Source: Lysobacter sp. 5GHs7-4
GTDB taxonomy: Bacteria; Pseudomonadota; Gammaproteobacteria; Xanthomonadales; Xanthomonadaceae
DNA length: 64,000 nucleotides
Direction: 5' to 3'
NCBI RefSeq assembly: GCF_021284765.1
Contig: NZ_CP089924.1
Coordinates: forward strand, 3,366,001-3,430,000
Under the pieces are notes generated by a model. That model did no database searches and was not told the origin of the DNA. It saw only the letters and a list, made by a program, of their open reading frames with translations. A program made the position numbers and the translations under genes. This document shows, in pieces, positions 19,694 to 30,620 of this stretch. Each line of letters begins with the position of its first letter. Position 1 is the stretch's first letter.

Positions 19694-21241
19694 GTGGATG
19701 CTTTCGATCCCTCCCGCCGCCAGGTCCTCAAGGGCAGCGCCGCCGCGATGGCGGTCGGCGCCATGGGCACGCTAGGCGCGTTGTACTCGCGCCAGGCGCT
19801 CGCCGCCCACGACCCGACCCGGCTTGCCCCCGTCCCCAGCCGCTACGGCCCGCTCGCCCCGGTGGCCGACCGCAGCACCGGCCTGCCCTTGCTGCAGCTG
19901 CCGCGCGGTTTCAGTTACCGCTCCTTCGGTTGGAGCGGCGACCGCATGGACGACGGCCAGCCCTGCCCCGACCGCCACGACGGCATGGCCGTGGTCGGCG
20001 TGCGTCCGGGCGGGCGCCGTCCGCACGAGATCGGCGCCGGCCGCTGGCGTCCGCACGGGCCCGAATACGTGCTGATCCGCAATCACGAACGCGGCGCCGC
20101 CGCGCCGATCCAGGCCTCGGGCATGTACGACACCGGCGACCTCGGCGGCGGCGCGCGCGCCGGCGGCGGCACCACCACGCTGAGCTACCGCAACGGCGAA
20201 TGGTGCAGTTTGGAACCCAGCCTGGGCGGCACCCTGGTCAACTGCGCCGGCGGTCCGACGCCGTGGGGCACCTGGCTGAGTTGCGAGGAGATCAAAAGCG
20301 ACGCGGTCTCCAGCACCGGCCGCAAGCACGGCTACGTGTTCGAGGTCGATCCGCGCAGCGAACGCACCAGCGGCCGTCCGCTGATCGGCCTGGGCCGTTT
20401 CAGTCACGAGGCGGTGGCGATCGATCCGCGCACCGGCATCGTTTATCTCACCGAGGACGACCGCAACAAGGCCGGCCTGTACCGCTTCATTCCCAACGAC
20501 CGCGCCGGCCGCAACGGCTCGCTGGAGCACGGCGGGCGCCTGCAGGCCGCGCGCGTGCGCGGACGCCGCAACGCCGATCTGACCGTGGCCAGCATCGGTA
20601 CCGAGTACGCGCTGGAATGGGTGGACGTGCCCGATCCGGATCTGGACTCGATCGCGGCGCCGGCCGGTTTCCCCGACATCTCGGCCGGCGAAACGCTCAG
20701 CGGCACCTTCGCCCAGGCCTGGGCCGACGGCGCGCTGCGCATGAGCCGCGGCGAAGGCATCTGGTACAGCTACGGCAAGATGTTCATCGTCGACACCAGC
20801 ACCGGCGTCGACAGCCAGGGCCGCAAGGGCCGCGGCAACGGCGCGGTGTGGGTACTGGACCTGGGCAGCCAGCGCCTGCGCGCGTTGTTCGTCAGCGGCA
20901 ACCAACTGGCCGCGCACAATCCCGACAACATCAGCGTGAGCGCGCGCGGCGGCGTGATCCTGTGCGAGGACGGCGGCGAAAGCCCGGACGAATACGGCCC
21001 CGGCGCGCGCCTGATCGGCCTGACCCGCGCCGGCGAATCGTTCTACTTCGCCAAGAACAACGTCGCCCTGACCTCGCAGCAGATCGCCGACGCCGGCAAG
21101 TCGGTGCCCGAGGGCGATTACCGCGACACCGAGTTCTGCGGCGCCTGCTGGGATCCGTTCGCGCGCACCCTGTTCGTGAACATGCAGACGCCGGGGATCA
21201 CGGTGGCGATCACGGGGCCGTGGGAGCGTGGGCCGTTGTAG
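19694..21241 (+). CDS. TAT-exported PhoX family phosphatase-like protein (DUF839)
   Basis: The 515-aa product starts with a twin-arginine signal: SRRQVLKG (residues 7-14) followed by a hydrophobic Ala/Gly/Met stretch and an AxA-type end (RQALAAHD). The mature part is a PhoX/DUF839 beta-propeller: PLLQLPRGFSYRSFGWSG, DRHDGMAVV, LIRNHE, GTLVNCAGGPTPWGTWLSCEE, GRFSHEAVAIDPRTGIVYLTEDD, and NPDNISVSARGGVILCEDGG. PhoX enzymes are periplasmic Ca/Fe-dependent alkaline phosphatases; a folded metal cofactor explains TAT export. The Glu residues in SCEE, HEA and CEDG are plausible metal ligands. It lies on the plus strand inside a minus-strand housekeeping series, so it is probably a later arrival. Confidence 0.88.
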   Translation: MDAFDPSRRQVLKGSAAAMAVGAMGTLGALYSRQALAAHDPTRLAPVPSRYGPLAPVADRSTGLPLLQLPRGFSYRSFGWSGDRMDDGQPCPDRHDGMAVVGVRPGGRRPHEIGAGRWRPHGPEYVLIRNHERGAAAPIQASGMYDTGDLGGGARAGGGTTTLSYRNGEWCSLEPSLGGTLVNCAGGPTPWGTWLSCEEIKSDAVSSTGRKHGYVFEVDPRSERTSGRPLIGLGRFSHEAVAIDPRTGIVYLTEDDRNKAGLYRFIPNDRAGRNGSLEHGGRLQAARVRGRRNADLTVASIGTEYALEWVDVPDPDLDSIAAPAGFPDISAGETLSGTFAQAWADGALRMSRGEGIWYSYGKMFIVDTSTGVDSQGRKGRGNGAVWVLDLGSQRLRALFVSGNQLAAHNPDNISVSARGGVILCEDGGESPDEYGPGARLIGLTRAGESFYFAKNNVALTSQQIADAGKSVPEGDYRDTEFCGACWDPFARTLFVNMQTPGITVAITGPWERGPL

Positions 21242-21372
21242 TTCCGCCGCGATCAAAAGCAAATCCCCCCTACCCCCCTTTTCCAAAGGGGGAACCGCAT
21301 GCGGCAGCCGTCGCGGCCGCTGGTCTTCCCCCTTTGGAAAAGGGGGATTGAGGGGGATTTGCTTTGCGGTAG

Positions 21373-21406
21373 CGCAAAAAAAAACGGCGCCCATCGGCGC
21401 CGTTTC
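21373..21406 (-). terminator. Duplicate of the rsfS terminator (upstream copy)
   Basis: AACGGCGCC-GATG-GGCGCCGTT followed by a run of T on the minus strand. It is the copy 190 bp beyond the proximal terminator, and could catch read-through from rsfS. Confidence 0.75.
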
Positions 21407-21560
21407 CTTGCGGGAGTGTGGGCCGCTGTAGTTCCGCCGCGATCGAAAGCAAATCCCCCCCCTTTTCCAAAGAGGGGAACCGCCATGCGGCAGCCGTCGC
21501 GGCCGCTGGTCTTCCCCCTTTGGAAAAGGGGGATTGAGGGGGATTTGCTTTGCGGTAGCG

Positions 21561-21594
21561 CAAAAAAAACGGCGCCCATCGGCGCCGTTTCCTT
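21561..21594 (-). terminator. Rho-independent terminator after rsfS
   Basis: Minus strand: a 9-bp stem AACGGCGCC/GGCGCCGTT with GATG loop followed by an unbroken T run, starting about 20 nt after the rsfS stop. Confidence 0.88.
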
Positions 21595-21611
21595 GCGAAT
21601 GAAGAGCGGCC

Positions 21612-22004
21612 TTACAGCCGATCCTCCCCATCCGTCTCCAACTCGTCGTCGTAGCTGGGCGGCTGGTCGCCGACCGTCCACAGGCGCTCCAGCGCGTAGA
21701 ACTCGCGCACGCGCGGCAGCATCACGTGCACGACCACGTCGCCCAGGTCGACCAGCACCCATTCGGCCTCGCGCTCGCCTTCCACGCCCAACGGCATGAC
21801 GTCGAGGTTCTTGGCGAACTTGACCACTTCGTCGGCGATCGACTTGACGTGGCGGGTGGACGTGCCCGAGGCGACCACCATGTAGTCGGTGACGCTGCTC
21901 TTGCCGCGCACATCGATCTCGACGACGTCCTTGGCTTTGAGTTCCTCGACCGCGGCGCGCACCGTGCTCAACAGAGCGTCGGTCGACGGCGGCGGGGTCG
22001 GCAT
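21612..22004 (-). CDS. rsfS: Ribosome silencing factor RsfS
   Basis: RsfS (RsfA/YbeB) binds L14 on the 50S subunit and blocks joining with 30S during starvation. The core shows LKAKDVVEIDVRGKSSVTDYMVVASGTSTRHVKSIADEV and the ending WVLVDLGDVVVHVMLPRVREFYALERLW, both diagnostic. The ATG at 22004 gives 130 aa; a TTG at 22037 would add 11 residues (TSQAHVIKT...) and cannot be excluded. There is a long acidic tail after the domain (YDDELETDGEDRL). It is the last gene of leuS-lptE-holA-nadD-rsfS. Confidence 0.94.
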   Translation of the reverse strand: MPTPPPSTDALLSTVRAAVEELKAKDVVEIDVRGKSSVTDYMVVASGTSTRHVKSIADEVVKFAKNLDVMPLGVEGEREAEWVLVDLGDVVVHVMLPRVREFYALERLWTVGDQPPSYDDELETDGEDRL

Positions 22005-22077
22005 GCGGGTCTTGATGACGTGGGCTTGGCTGGTCAAGGAGGGGACTCTGGGGCGGCTCGCGGGGTTTGCCCGGAGA

Positions 22078-22743
22078 TTATAGCGGAGCGCCGGCCCCGG
22101 CCCGGCCCGCGTACAGGCCATGGCGCTCGATATAGGCCGCCACCGGCGCCGGAACCAGGTCCTGCCAGGGCTGGCCGGTCGCGATGCGCTGGCGGACCTG
22201 ACTGGCCGATTCGGCCTGCAGGGGCTGGTTCAGGCGCAGCACCCGGCCCGCCGGCGCGGTCCGCAGCGCGGCCGCGTCGTCGGTTTCGCGGCCGGCGATG
22301 CGGACGTTCAGCTCCGCGGGCAGGCCCTGCTCCAGCGGGCTGCCGGGCCGTTGCGCGACCACGAAATGCGCCAGATCGAACAGGGCTTCCCATTCGTGCC
22401 ACTGCGGCAGGCCCAGGAAACTGTCGGCGCCGACCAGCAGCGCGACCGGCGCGTCGGCGCCGATCTGCGCGCGCAGCTCGCGCAAGGTTTCGACGGTGTA
22501 GGAGCGGCCGGCGCGCGCGAGCTCGCGCGTGTCCACGACCAGGCGCGGCTCGCCGGCCACGGCCAGATCGAGCATGCGCGCGCGCTGCGCGGCGTTGGCG
22601 CCCGGCGGCGCACGATGCGGCGGATCGGCCGCGGGCATCAGGCGCACGGTCTCGTCCAGCGCGTCGCGCGCGGCGCGCGCGATCGCCAGATGGCCGTCGT
22701 GGACCGGATCGAAGGTGCCGCCGTAGAAAACCAGCAAACTCAT
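22078..22743 (-). CDS. nadD: Nicotinate-nucleotide adenylyltransferase
   Basis: NadD joins nicotinate mononucleotide and ATP to form deamido-NAD, an essential step in NAD synthesis. The 221-aa product has the nucleotidyltransferase motif FYGGTFDPVHDGHLAIA (6-22), with the H/TxGH box, and PHR at about 42-44 in the ADPPHR segment. VALLVGADSFLGLPQWHEWE matches the dinucleotide site. ESASQVRQRI occupies the position of the usual ISSTxIR phosphate motif. The start at 22743 gives MSLLVFYGGTFDP; upstream codons to 22875 belong to no domain. It follows holA by 49 nt. Confidence 0.95.
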   Translation of the reverse strand: MSLLVFYGGTFDPVHDGHLAIARAARDALDETVRLMPAADPPHRAPPGANAAQRARMLDLAVAGEPRLVVDTRELARAGRSYTVETLRELRAQIGADAPVALLVGADSFLGLPQWHEWEALFDLAHFVVAQRPGSPLEQGLPAELNVRIAGRETDDAAALRTAPAGRVLRLNQPLQAESASQVRQRIATGQPWQDLVPAPVAAYIERHGLYAGRAGAGAPL

Positions 22744-22792
22744 CGCGGCGGCGTTTGCAGGAAGCCGCGGCGATCGCGTAGAGCGCAGGCGT

Positions 22793-23839
22793 TCACGCGC
22801 CGCCCGACGCCAGCAGGCGCGCCGCGCGCGGCTCGGCCACCGCCAGCAACAGGCGCTCCAGCGCGACCCAGGCATCGCCGGCTTCGCGGCCCTTGGCCAT
22901 GCGGTCGACGCGGCCGGCCTGGGCGACGAAGGCGTCCCAGCGCCGCGCGTCGTGACGCTGCAGCGCGCGCCGGTACATCGGCTGCTTGGAATCCCACACG
23001 CGCTGCGCCTTGAACTCCGCCGACAGATTGCCGCCGCGCGCGTTGACCCGCGCCAGCGCGGCGCCGCGTTGCAGCTCGATCACCACCATGCCCAGCAGCG
23101 CCGGCACCGCTTCGCCTTCGGCGCGCAGGCCGGCGAGCATGCGCGACACCTGCGCGCCCTGCCCGTTCATGGCCGCATCGACCACGCGGAACACGTCGTA
23201 ACGCGCGGCGTCGGCGACCAGCGATTCCATGCGCGCCAGATCGATGGCCTCGCCGTCGGACAACAGCGCGAGCTTGTCGACTTCCTGCGCGGCCGCCAGC
23301 AGGTTGCCCTCGACGCGGTCGGCCAGGCTTTGCACGGCGTCGCGGTCGGCGCGCAGATTGCGCGCGCGCAAGCGCCGTTCGATCCATTCGGGCAGTTCGT
23401 GCGGCTTGATCTGCCAGGCGATGGCGACGCGGCCGATGCGGCCGATGGCCTCGCTCCATTTGCCGCCGTGCTGCTTGCTCCACTCGCCGCAGGTCACCAG
23501 CAGGGTCACGTCCTGCGGCGGATCGGCGCAGAAGCCGGAGATCACCTCGGCGCCGTCCTTGCCGGGCTTGCCCGTGGGCAGGCGCAGCTCGACCAGGCGC
23601 CGGCTGGCGAACAGGCTGGGCGCGCGGAAACTGGCTTCCAGCGCGTTCCAGTCCGGTTCGCGCTGATTGCCTTCGGCTTCGAACACTTCGCGTTCGGCGA
23701 TGCCCTGCTGGCGCGCGGCGGCGCGCACGGCATCGGCGGCTTCGAGCACGCGCAGCGGCTCGGGGCCGGCGATCAGGTAAGCGGGACGCAGCGGCTCGGA
23801 TGCGGCCTGGGCCGCCAGCTGTTCCGGCTTGAGTTCCAT
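22793..23839 (-). CDS. holA: DNA polymerase III subunit delta
   Basis: The delta subunit opens the beta sliding clamp within the clamp-loader complex. The 348-aa protein begins MELKPEQLAAQ, followed by PAYLIAGPEPLRVLEAADAVRAAA, the family's N-terminal AAA-like segment. SLFASRRLVELRLP is the clamp-binding region, and the body has the characteristic WERRLRARNL...AVQSLADRVEGNLLAAAQEVDKLALL. It starts 2 nt after the lptE stop, indicating coupled expression with LPS assembly genes, as in E. coli. Confidence 0.94.
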   Translation of the reverse strand: MELKPEQLAAQAASEPLRPAYLIAGPEPLRVLEAADAVRAAARQQGIAEREVFEAEGNQREPDWNALEASFRAPSLFASRRLVELRLPTGKPGKDGAEVISGFCADPPQDVTLLVTCGEWSKQHGGKWSEAIGRIGRVAIAWQIKPHELPEWIERRLRARNLRADRDAVQSLADRVEGNLLAAAQEVDKLALLSDGEAIDLARMESLVADAARYDVFRVVDAAMNGQGAQVSRMLAGLRAEGEAVPALLGMVVIELQRGAALARVNARGGNLSAEFKAQRVWDSKQPMYRRALQRHDARRWDAFVAQAGRVDRMAKGREAGDAWVALERLLLAVAEPRAARLLASGGA

Positions 23840-23841
23840 CG

Positions 23842-24471
23842 TCAGCGCGGCGTGGGCGGCGCCGGTTCGGCCTTGGCCGGCGCGACCGATTCGGCCGCCT
23901 CCATCGCCGCCTGCGCGGCATCCGGCGCGATCGCGCGCTCGGTGGATGCCGCGGCGGTGCCGCCGTCGATCTTCTTCACCACCGCGTCGATGCGTCGCAG
24001 CACCGAGGCGGTCATCTCACGGCGCATTTCGCGCTGCAGCACTTCGCGCTCGCCTTCGGTACCCAGCGAGTTGACCGGGTTGGAGACGTAATCGCGCGCG
24101 AGCTCGACGGTCTGGCGCGGCACCATGGCGGTGCCGTCGGCGCGACGCAGCTCGAAGATCACCGCGTAGCGCAGGCTGTATTCCTGGGTGCGGCCGAGTT
24201 CGTCCAGCGCGACCGGGGTGTCGCCCCAGCGCTCGGACAGCAGGTCCAGCACTGCCGCCGATTCGGTTTCCGGCGTGGCCGGTACCGCACCCGCGCGGCT
24301 CAAGGCCATGGCCAGCGATTCGGCCAGCGGACTGTAGCGGTCCACCGACACCACGCGCACCGGGCCGAGGTCCGGCGGCAGCGTCAGCGCGCTGCGCAAT
24401 TGGAAACCGCAAGCCGACAAGGCCAGCACGAGGGCAGCCGCAGCGGCGGCGATGAACGGACGACGGGTCAT
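23842..24471 (-). CDS. lptE: LPS-assembly lipoprotein LptE
   Basis: LptE plugs the LptD barrel at the outer membrane and is needed for LPS export. The 209-aa product has a lipoprotein signal with the lipobox LSAC at about residues 18-21, followed by GFQLR, the typical start of mature LptE (GFxLRG). The body contains YSLRYAVIFELRRADG and ARDYVSNPVNSLG, matching the family. The C-terminal 30 residues are Ala/Pro-rich and extend beyond the usual end. It is separated from leuS by a 234-nt repeat element, so it may have its own promoter. Confidence 0.92.
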   Translation of the reverse strand: MTRRPFIAAAAAALVLALSACGFQLRSALTLPPDLGPVRVVSVDRYSPLAESLAMALSRAGAVPATPETESAAVLDLLSERWGDTPVALDELGRTQEYSLRYAVIFELRRADGTAMVPRQTVELARDYVSNPVNSLGTEGEREVLQREMRREMTASVLRRIDAVVKKIDGGTAAASTERAIAPDAAQAAMEAAESVAPAKAEPAPPTPR

Positions 24472-24535
24472 GCGCGAAGTCTGGACGAGGCGGCGGCGGG
24501 CAGCAATAGCTGGGGCTGAACGGCGGTGGCAGCGA

Positions 24536-24697
24536 AAAGCGAATCCCCCTCAATCCCCCTTTTCCAAAGGGGGAGGCGCATGGCGCTGAAGTGGCCGCGC
24601 GCGTCGCATCCGCTGCTCTCCTCTTTTTCGAGTAGGAGGAGGCGCGTCGAACCCGCGGGTCTTCCCCCTTTGGAAAAGGGGGATCGAGGGGGATTTG
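24536..24697. repeat. CCCCCTTT-type long inverted repeat between leuS and lptE
   Basis: The left unit GAATCCCCCTCAATCCCCCT...AAAGGGGGA and the right unit CCCCCTTTGGAAAAGGGGGA...GGGGGATTTG are complementary over more than 30 bases, with about 90 nt between. It is the same family as 18951-19072 and 21229-21597. Confidence 0.8.
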
Positions 24698-24705
24698 TCG
24701 CGGCC

Positions 24706-27480
<2,775 letters not shown>

Positions 27481-27696
27481 CTAAGGAAGACCGGAAAGCC
27501 TACCGCAGTGCACAAAAGGCCGCCATGGCGGCGGCCCCGTTACGGTGAATACGCGCCGGAAGCCGCTGTTTACGGGCGTTCGACGCCGTCGCGCGGCCTT
27601 CCCAGGGGCAAGCCTGGGTGCTCGGCAGCGGCGCCAGGCCCGTCCGCGCCCCCGTTCGGGGCGCGGTGCACGGGCCTCGCGCGCGTGGCAACGCTG

Positions 27697-27733
27697 CGCG
27701 CGCCGCGACCGGCCGTGACGGCCGCGGCGCGCG
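27697..27733. repeat. GC-rich hairpin between leuS and the 55-aa gene
   Basis: CGCGCGCCGCG (27697-27707) pairs exactly with CGCGGCGCGCG (27723-27733); the loop contains a second inverted pair GGCCGT-GACGGCC. It lies 20 nt past the stop of the minus-strand 55-aa gene and may act as its terminator, although no T-run follows. Confidence 0.65.
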
Positions 27734-27752
27734 TTCAAGCCGACTTAAGGGC

Positions 27753-27920
27753 TCAGCGCTTGGTGCATACCCAACCGACCACCTTGCCCTCGGCGTCGCG
27801 CACCGGCGTCGCCTTCTGCCCGATCGGGCACAGCAGCAACGGCTGGGTGGCTGCGTCGACCGGGGTCGGCACCGACGACAGGGCGATGAAGGCGAGGAGC
27901 AGACAGAACGTCAGTTTCAT
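27753..27920 (-). CDS. 55-aa secreted peptide (hypothetical)
   Basis: A 55-aa ORF has a clear signal peptide ([16 protein letters not shown], cleavage likely after VDA at about residue 23). The mature part is roughly 32 residues and holds two cysteines (C31, C52), so one disulfide is possible. The pattern [22 protein letters not shown] resembles small periplasmic peptides annotated only as hypothetical in Xanthomonadaceae. The start is fixed by an excellent ribosome site. It is divergent from the amidohydrolase gene. The function is unknown. Confidence 0.75.
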   Translation of the reverse strand: MKLTFCLLLAFIALSSVPTPVDAATQPLLLCPIGQKATPVRDAEGKVVGWVCTKR

Positions 27921-27927
27921 GGACGAA

Positions 27928-27933
27928 CTCCTG
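27928..27933 (-). promoter_or_regulatory. Ribosome binding site of the 55-aa secreted peptide
   Basis: CAGGAG on the minus strand, 7 nt before the ATG at 27920. It selects this start within a longer open frame. Confidence 0.85.
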
Positions 27934-28098
27934 TTGATTTCCGCAAAGGTTCGCTTGCATGCTGCGGCGGCCCATTCCCGGACCGCGCGGGCGATTGTCG
28001 CCGCATTCGGACCGACATGTGCGAAGTCAGTCGCATTTTTTGCCGGTGCGCCAGCGTATGGCGCACCGATTACTTCACGTGCACAGCCGGAATCCATC

Positions 28099-29406
28099 AT
28101 GACTCGTCCGTCCGCCGCCGTATCGTTCGTCCTCGCCGCCCTGCTCGCTCCGCCCGCCCTGGCCGCCGAAGCGCCGACCGCGCTGCACTGCGGCAAGCTG
28201 TTCGATGCGCGCAGCGGCCAGTTGCTCGATGCCCGTACGGTGGTGGTGCGAGAAGGCAAGGTGGCCGAGGTGCTGCCGGGCCGCGCCGACGTGGCCGGCG
28301 CGCAGGCGATCGATCTCAGCGGCCACACCTGCACGCCGGGCTGGACCGACCTGCACGTGCATCTGGCTTCGCAGTCCAGCCCGCAGAGCTATTCCGAAGG
28401 CTTCCGCCTCGACGACGTCGATTTCGCGTTCCGCTCGGTCGGTTTCGCCAAGAAGACCCTGCTGGCCGGCTTCACCAGCGTGCGCGACCTCGGCGGCGAA
28501 GTCAGTCCGCACCTGCGCGATGCGATCAACCAGGGTCTGGTCGACGGACCACGGATCTGGGCCGCGGGCAAGTCGATCGCGACCACCGGCGGCCACGCCG
28601 ATCCCACCAATGGCTACAACGACGCGCTGTCGCACCTGATCGGCCCGCCCGGCCCCACCGAGGGCGTGATCAATTCGATCGAGGACGCGCGCCAGGCCGT
28701 GCGCCAGCGCTACAAGGAAGGCAGCGACGTGATCAAGATCACCGCCACCGGCGGCGTGCTGTCCTACGCCAAGTCCGGCGACGCACCGCAGTTCACCGTC
28801 GAGGAAGTGAAGGCCATCGTCGACACCGCCAAGGACTACGGCTATCGCGTGGCCGCGCACGCGCACGGCGAGGAAGGCATGAAGCGCGCGGTGCTGGGCG
28901 GCGTCACCAGCATCGAACACGGCACCTACATGAGCCCGGAAGTGATGTCGCTGATGAAGCAGAAGGGCACCTGGTACGTACCGACCATTTACGCCGGCCG
29001 CTTCGTCGCCGACAAGGCCAAGATCGACGGCTACTTCCCCGAAGTGGTGCGCCCCAAGGCCGCGCGCATCGGCGCGCAGATCCAGGACACCGCCGGCCGC
29101 GCCTACCGCGGCGGGGTCAAGATCGCGTTCGGCACCGACATGGGCGTGGGCCCGCACGGCGACAACGCGCGCGAGTTCCTCTACATGGTCGAAGCCGGCA
29201 TCCCGGCCGCGACCGCGCTGCAGGCCGCGACCATCCGCGCCGCCGAGGTGCTGGGCGTGGACGACCAGGGCGTGATCGAAGCCGGCAAGCGCGCCGACAT
29301 CGTCGCCGTGCCGGGCGACCCGATCGCCGACATCAATGCGGTGATGAAGGTCGACTTCGTGATGAAGGACGGCAAGGTCTACCGCCAGCCGGGCGCCACG
29401 AACTGA
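28099..29406 (+). CDS. Secreted metal-dependent amidohydrolase (prolidase/imidazolonepropionase-like)
   Basis: The 435-aa product has a signal peptide (about 1-23, ending ALAAE). The first metal motif HVH is at 86-88 (in [11 protein letters not shown]). [18 protein letters not shown] carries the expected carboxylated Lys, and [27 protein letters not shown] supplies the next His ligands. [20 protein letters not shown] carries the final Asp. This pattern is typical of Xaa-Pro dipeptidase and other amidohydrolase-family peptidases with two zinc ions. Export suggests periplasmic or extracellular peptide turnover. The open frame runs far upstream without stops, but only the start at 28099 gives a sensible signal peptide. 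Confidence 0.92.
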   Translation: MTRPSAAVSFVLAALLAPPALAAEAPTALHCGKLFDARSGQLLDARTVVVREGKVAEVLPGRADVAGAQAIDLSGHTCTPGWTDLHVHLASQSSPQSYSEGFRLDDVDFAFRSVGFAKKTLLAGFTSVRDLGGEVSPHLRDAINQGLVDGPRIWAAGKSIATTGGHADPTNGYNDALSHLIGPPGPTEGVINSIEDARQAVRQRYKEGSDVIKITATGGVLSYAKSGDAPQFTVEEVKAIVDTAKDYGYRVAAHAHGEEGMKRAVLGGVTSIEHGTYMSPEVMSLMKQKGTWYVPTIYAGRFVADKAKIDGYFPEVVRPKAARIGAQIQDTAGRAYRGGVKIAFGTDMGVGPHGDNAREFLYMVEAGIPAATALQAATIRAAEVLGVDDQGVIEAGKRADIVAVPGDPIADINAVMKVDFVMKDGKVYRQPGATN

Positions 29407-29518
29407 GCCTTGCGCCCGATGACGCCGGTGGCGGCATGCGCGCCGCCGGCGCGGCGCGAATCCGCCGCGGCATCGCCGATGCCGCGTCCGCAGCAGCCGG
29501 CCATGCAGGAGCGCCGCG

Positions 29519-29770
29519 ATGGATCTGGAATGGATGGGCTACGTGGCCGCGACCCTGACCACGCTGTCGTTCGTGCCGCAGGCGGTGAAGACCATCCGCA
29601 GCCGCGACACCCGCGGCATTTCGCTGGGCATGTACGTGGTGTTCACCATCGGCGTGGGCTTCTGGTTCGGCTACGGCCTGGCCTTGCGCTCGTGGCCGAT
29701 GATCGTGTCCAACACCATCACCTTCGCGTTGGCGGCGACCATCCTGGTGCTGAAGATCAAGCACGGCTGA
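29519..29770 (+). CDS. SemiSWEET sugar transporter
   Basis: This 83-aa protein has three membrane helices and the PQ-loop motif (P20-Q21 in LSFVPQAVKTI) of the MtN3/SWEET family. Bacterial SemiSWEETs dimerise to form a facilitator for mono- or disaccharides. RSRDTRGISLGMYVVF and the conserved Trp/Asn positions (SWPMIVSNTITF) fit the family. An AGGAG site lies 7 nt before the ATG. It follows the amidohydrolase by about 110 nt and could be co-transcribed with it. Confidence 0.93.
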   Translation: MDLEWMGYVAATLTTLSFVPQAVKTIRSRDTRGISLGMYVVFTIGVGFWFGYGLALRSWPMIVSNTITFALAATILVLKIKHG

Positions 29771-29800
29771 GGCGCGCACGCCTCGGTCGGCACGCTCCGA

Positions 29801-30412
29801 TCAGCGCACCGCCGCCCGCGCGCGCGCCGCGATTAGCCACCAGCCCAGCCACGCCACGAACGCCGCACGCTGCGCCAGGCCTGCCGGCATCAGCGACGGC
29901 AGCACCAGCGCCAGCAGCAGCACCGCCACCGCCGCGATCAGGCTGGCCTGACTGAGCGTGCGCAGCTCCGGTCGCGCGCGGTTGCGGCTGCCCACCGAGA
30001 TCGCCAGCGCGCCGGCGGCGAAGGCCAGCCACCACAGCAGCCATACGGTCGCATGCAGGCGGCTGGCCGCGGCATCGAAGTCCTGCGTGTCCAACGGCAG
30101 CAGTCCCTGCGCGGCGAACGCCAGCGCCGACAGCAGCACCAGCTGCGCGCCCACGCGCACGCTCCAGCGCGTGCCGGCCAGCGCTTCGCGCAAGCCCAGC
30201 GCCACCGCGGCGGCGAGCAGGCCCGGCAGCACGAAGGCGAACAGGTTGAACCACAGCGCATGCGGCGCGCCTGCGCCGCCCAGCCACGCCACCGGATGGC
30301 GCGTGTGCGTGTAGCCGTCGAGCGCGGCGCCGTAACAGGCCACGGCCAGCACGAACGACAGCAGGGCCGCGGCCGCGGCGATGAATTTCCAGGACTTCAC
30401 AGCGACTCCCAT
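29801..30412 (-). CDS. DUF998 family membrane protein
   Basis: This 203-aa integral membrane protein has about six helices: AAAALLSFVLAVACYG, LWFNLFAFVLPGLLAAAVAL, LVLLSALAFAAQGLLPL, TVWLLWWLAFAAGALAIS, AAVAVLLLALVLPSLM, and AAFVAWLGWWLIA. The layout and the LDGYTHTRHPVAWLG segment after helix 1 match DUF998. The function is unknown. Its ATG (30412) lies inside the last codons of the upstream XRE regulator, a 16-nt overlap, so the two are translationally coupled. It ends a three-gene operon. Confidence 0.82.
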   Translation of the reverse strand: MGVAVKSWKFIAAAAALLSFVLAVACYGAALDGYTHTRHPVAWLGGAGAPHALWFNLFAFVLPGLLAAAVALGLREALAGTRWSVRVGAQLVLLSALAFAAQGLLPLDTQDFDAAASRLHATVWLLWWLAFAAGALAISVGSRNRARPELRTLSQASLIAAVAVLLLALVLPSLMPAGLAQRAAFVAWLGWWLIAARARAAVR

Positions 30413-30612
30413 ACGAATACGTCCTCCACGCCGACGCCGAACGCGCGCGCGATCCGGAACGCCAGTTCCAGCGACGGCGCGTAGCGTCCGGCCTCCAACG
30501 CGATGATGGTCTGGCGGGTCACGCCGCAGGCATCGGCCAACGCCTGCTGGGTCATCTCGTCGCGCTCGAAACGCAGGCGGCGGATGCGGTTCTGGATCGG
30601 GGTGGCGACCAT
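30397..30612 (-). CDS. Small XRE-type helix-turn-helix regulator
   Basis: This 71-aa protein is essentially one HTH_3 domain: IRRLRFERDEMTQQALADACGVTRQTIIALEAGRYAPSLELAFRIARAFGVGVEDVF. This subgroup (YozG/YgzD-like) is regularly encoded beside small membrane proteins, as here, and probably represses its own operon. It starts 8 nt after the stop of the membrane protein gene and overlaps the DUF998 gene. It has no sensor domain. A possible operator is the imperfect dyad upstream of the operon (about 31274-31292). Confidence 0.92.
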   Translation of the reverse strand: MVATPIQNRIRRLRFERDEMTQQALADACGVTRQTIIALEAGRYAPSLELAFRIARAFGVGVEDVFVWESL

Positions 30613-30620
30613 GCGCGCGC

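Larger units (their letters stand above)
21229..21597. repeat. 190-bp tandem duplication with C-rich inverted repeats and duplicated terminator
   Basis: Two copies, about 21229-21418 and 21419-21597, have a period of 190 bp. Each carries GGGCCG(t/c)TGTAGTTCCGCC, the AAATCCCCCC...CCAAAG unit, GCGGCAGCCGTCGCGGCCGC, the CCCCCTTTGGAAAAGGGGGA unit, and the GGCGCC hairpin with an A-run. Copy 1 begins in the last codons of the PhoX-like gene, so copy 2 contains a fossil of that stop region. No gene is present in the gap 21242-21611. Confidence 0.88.
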
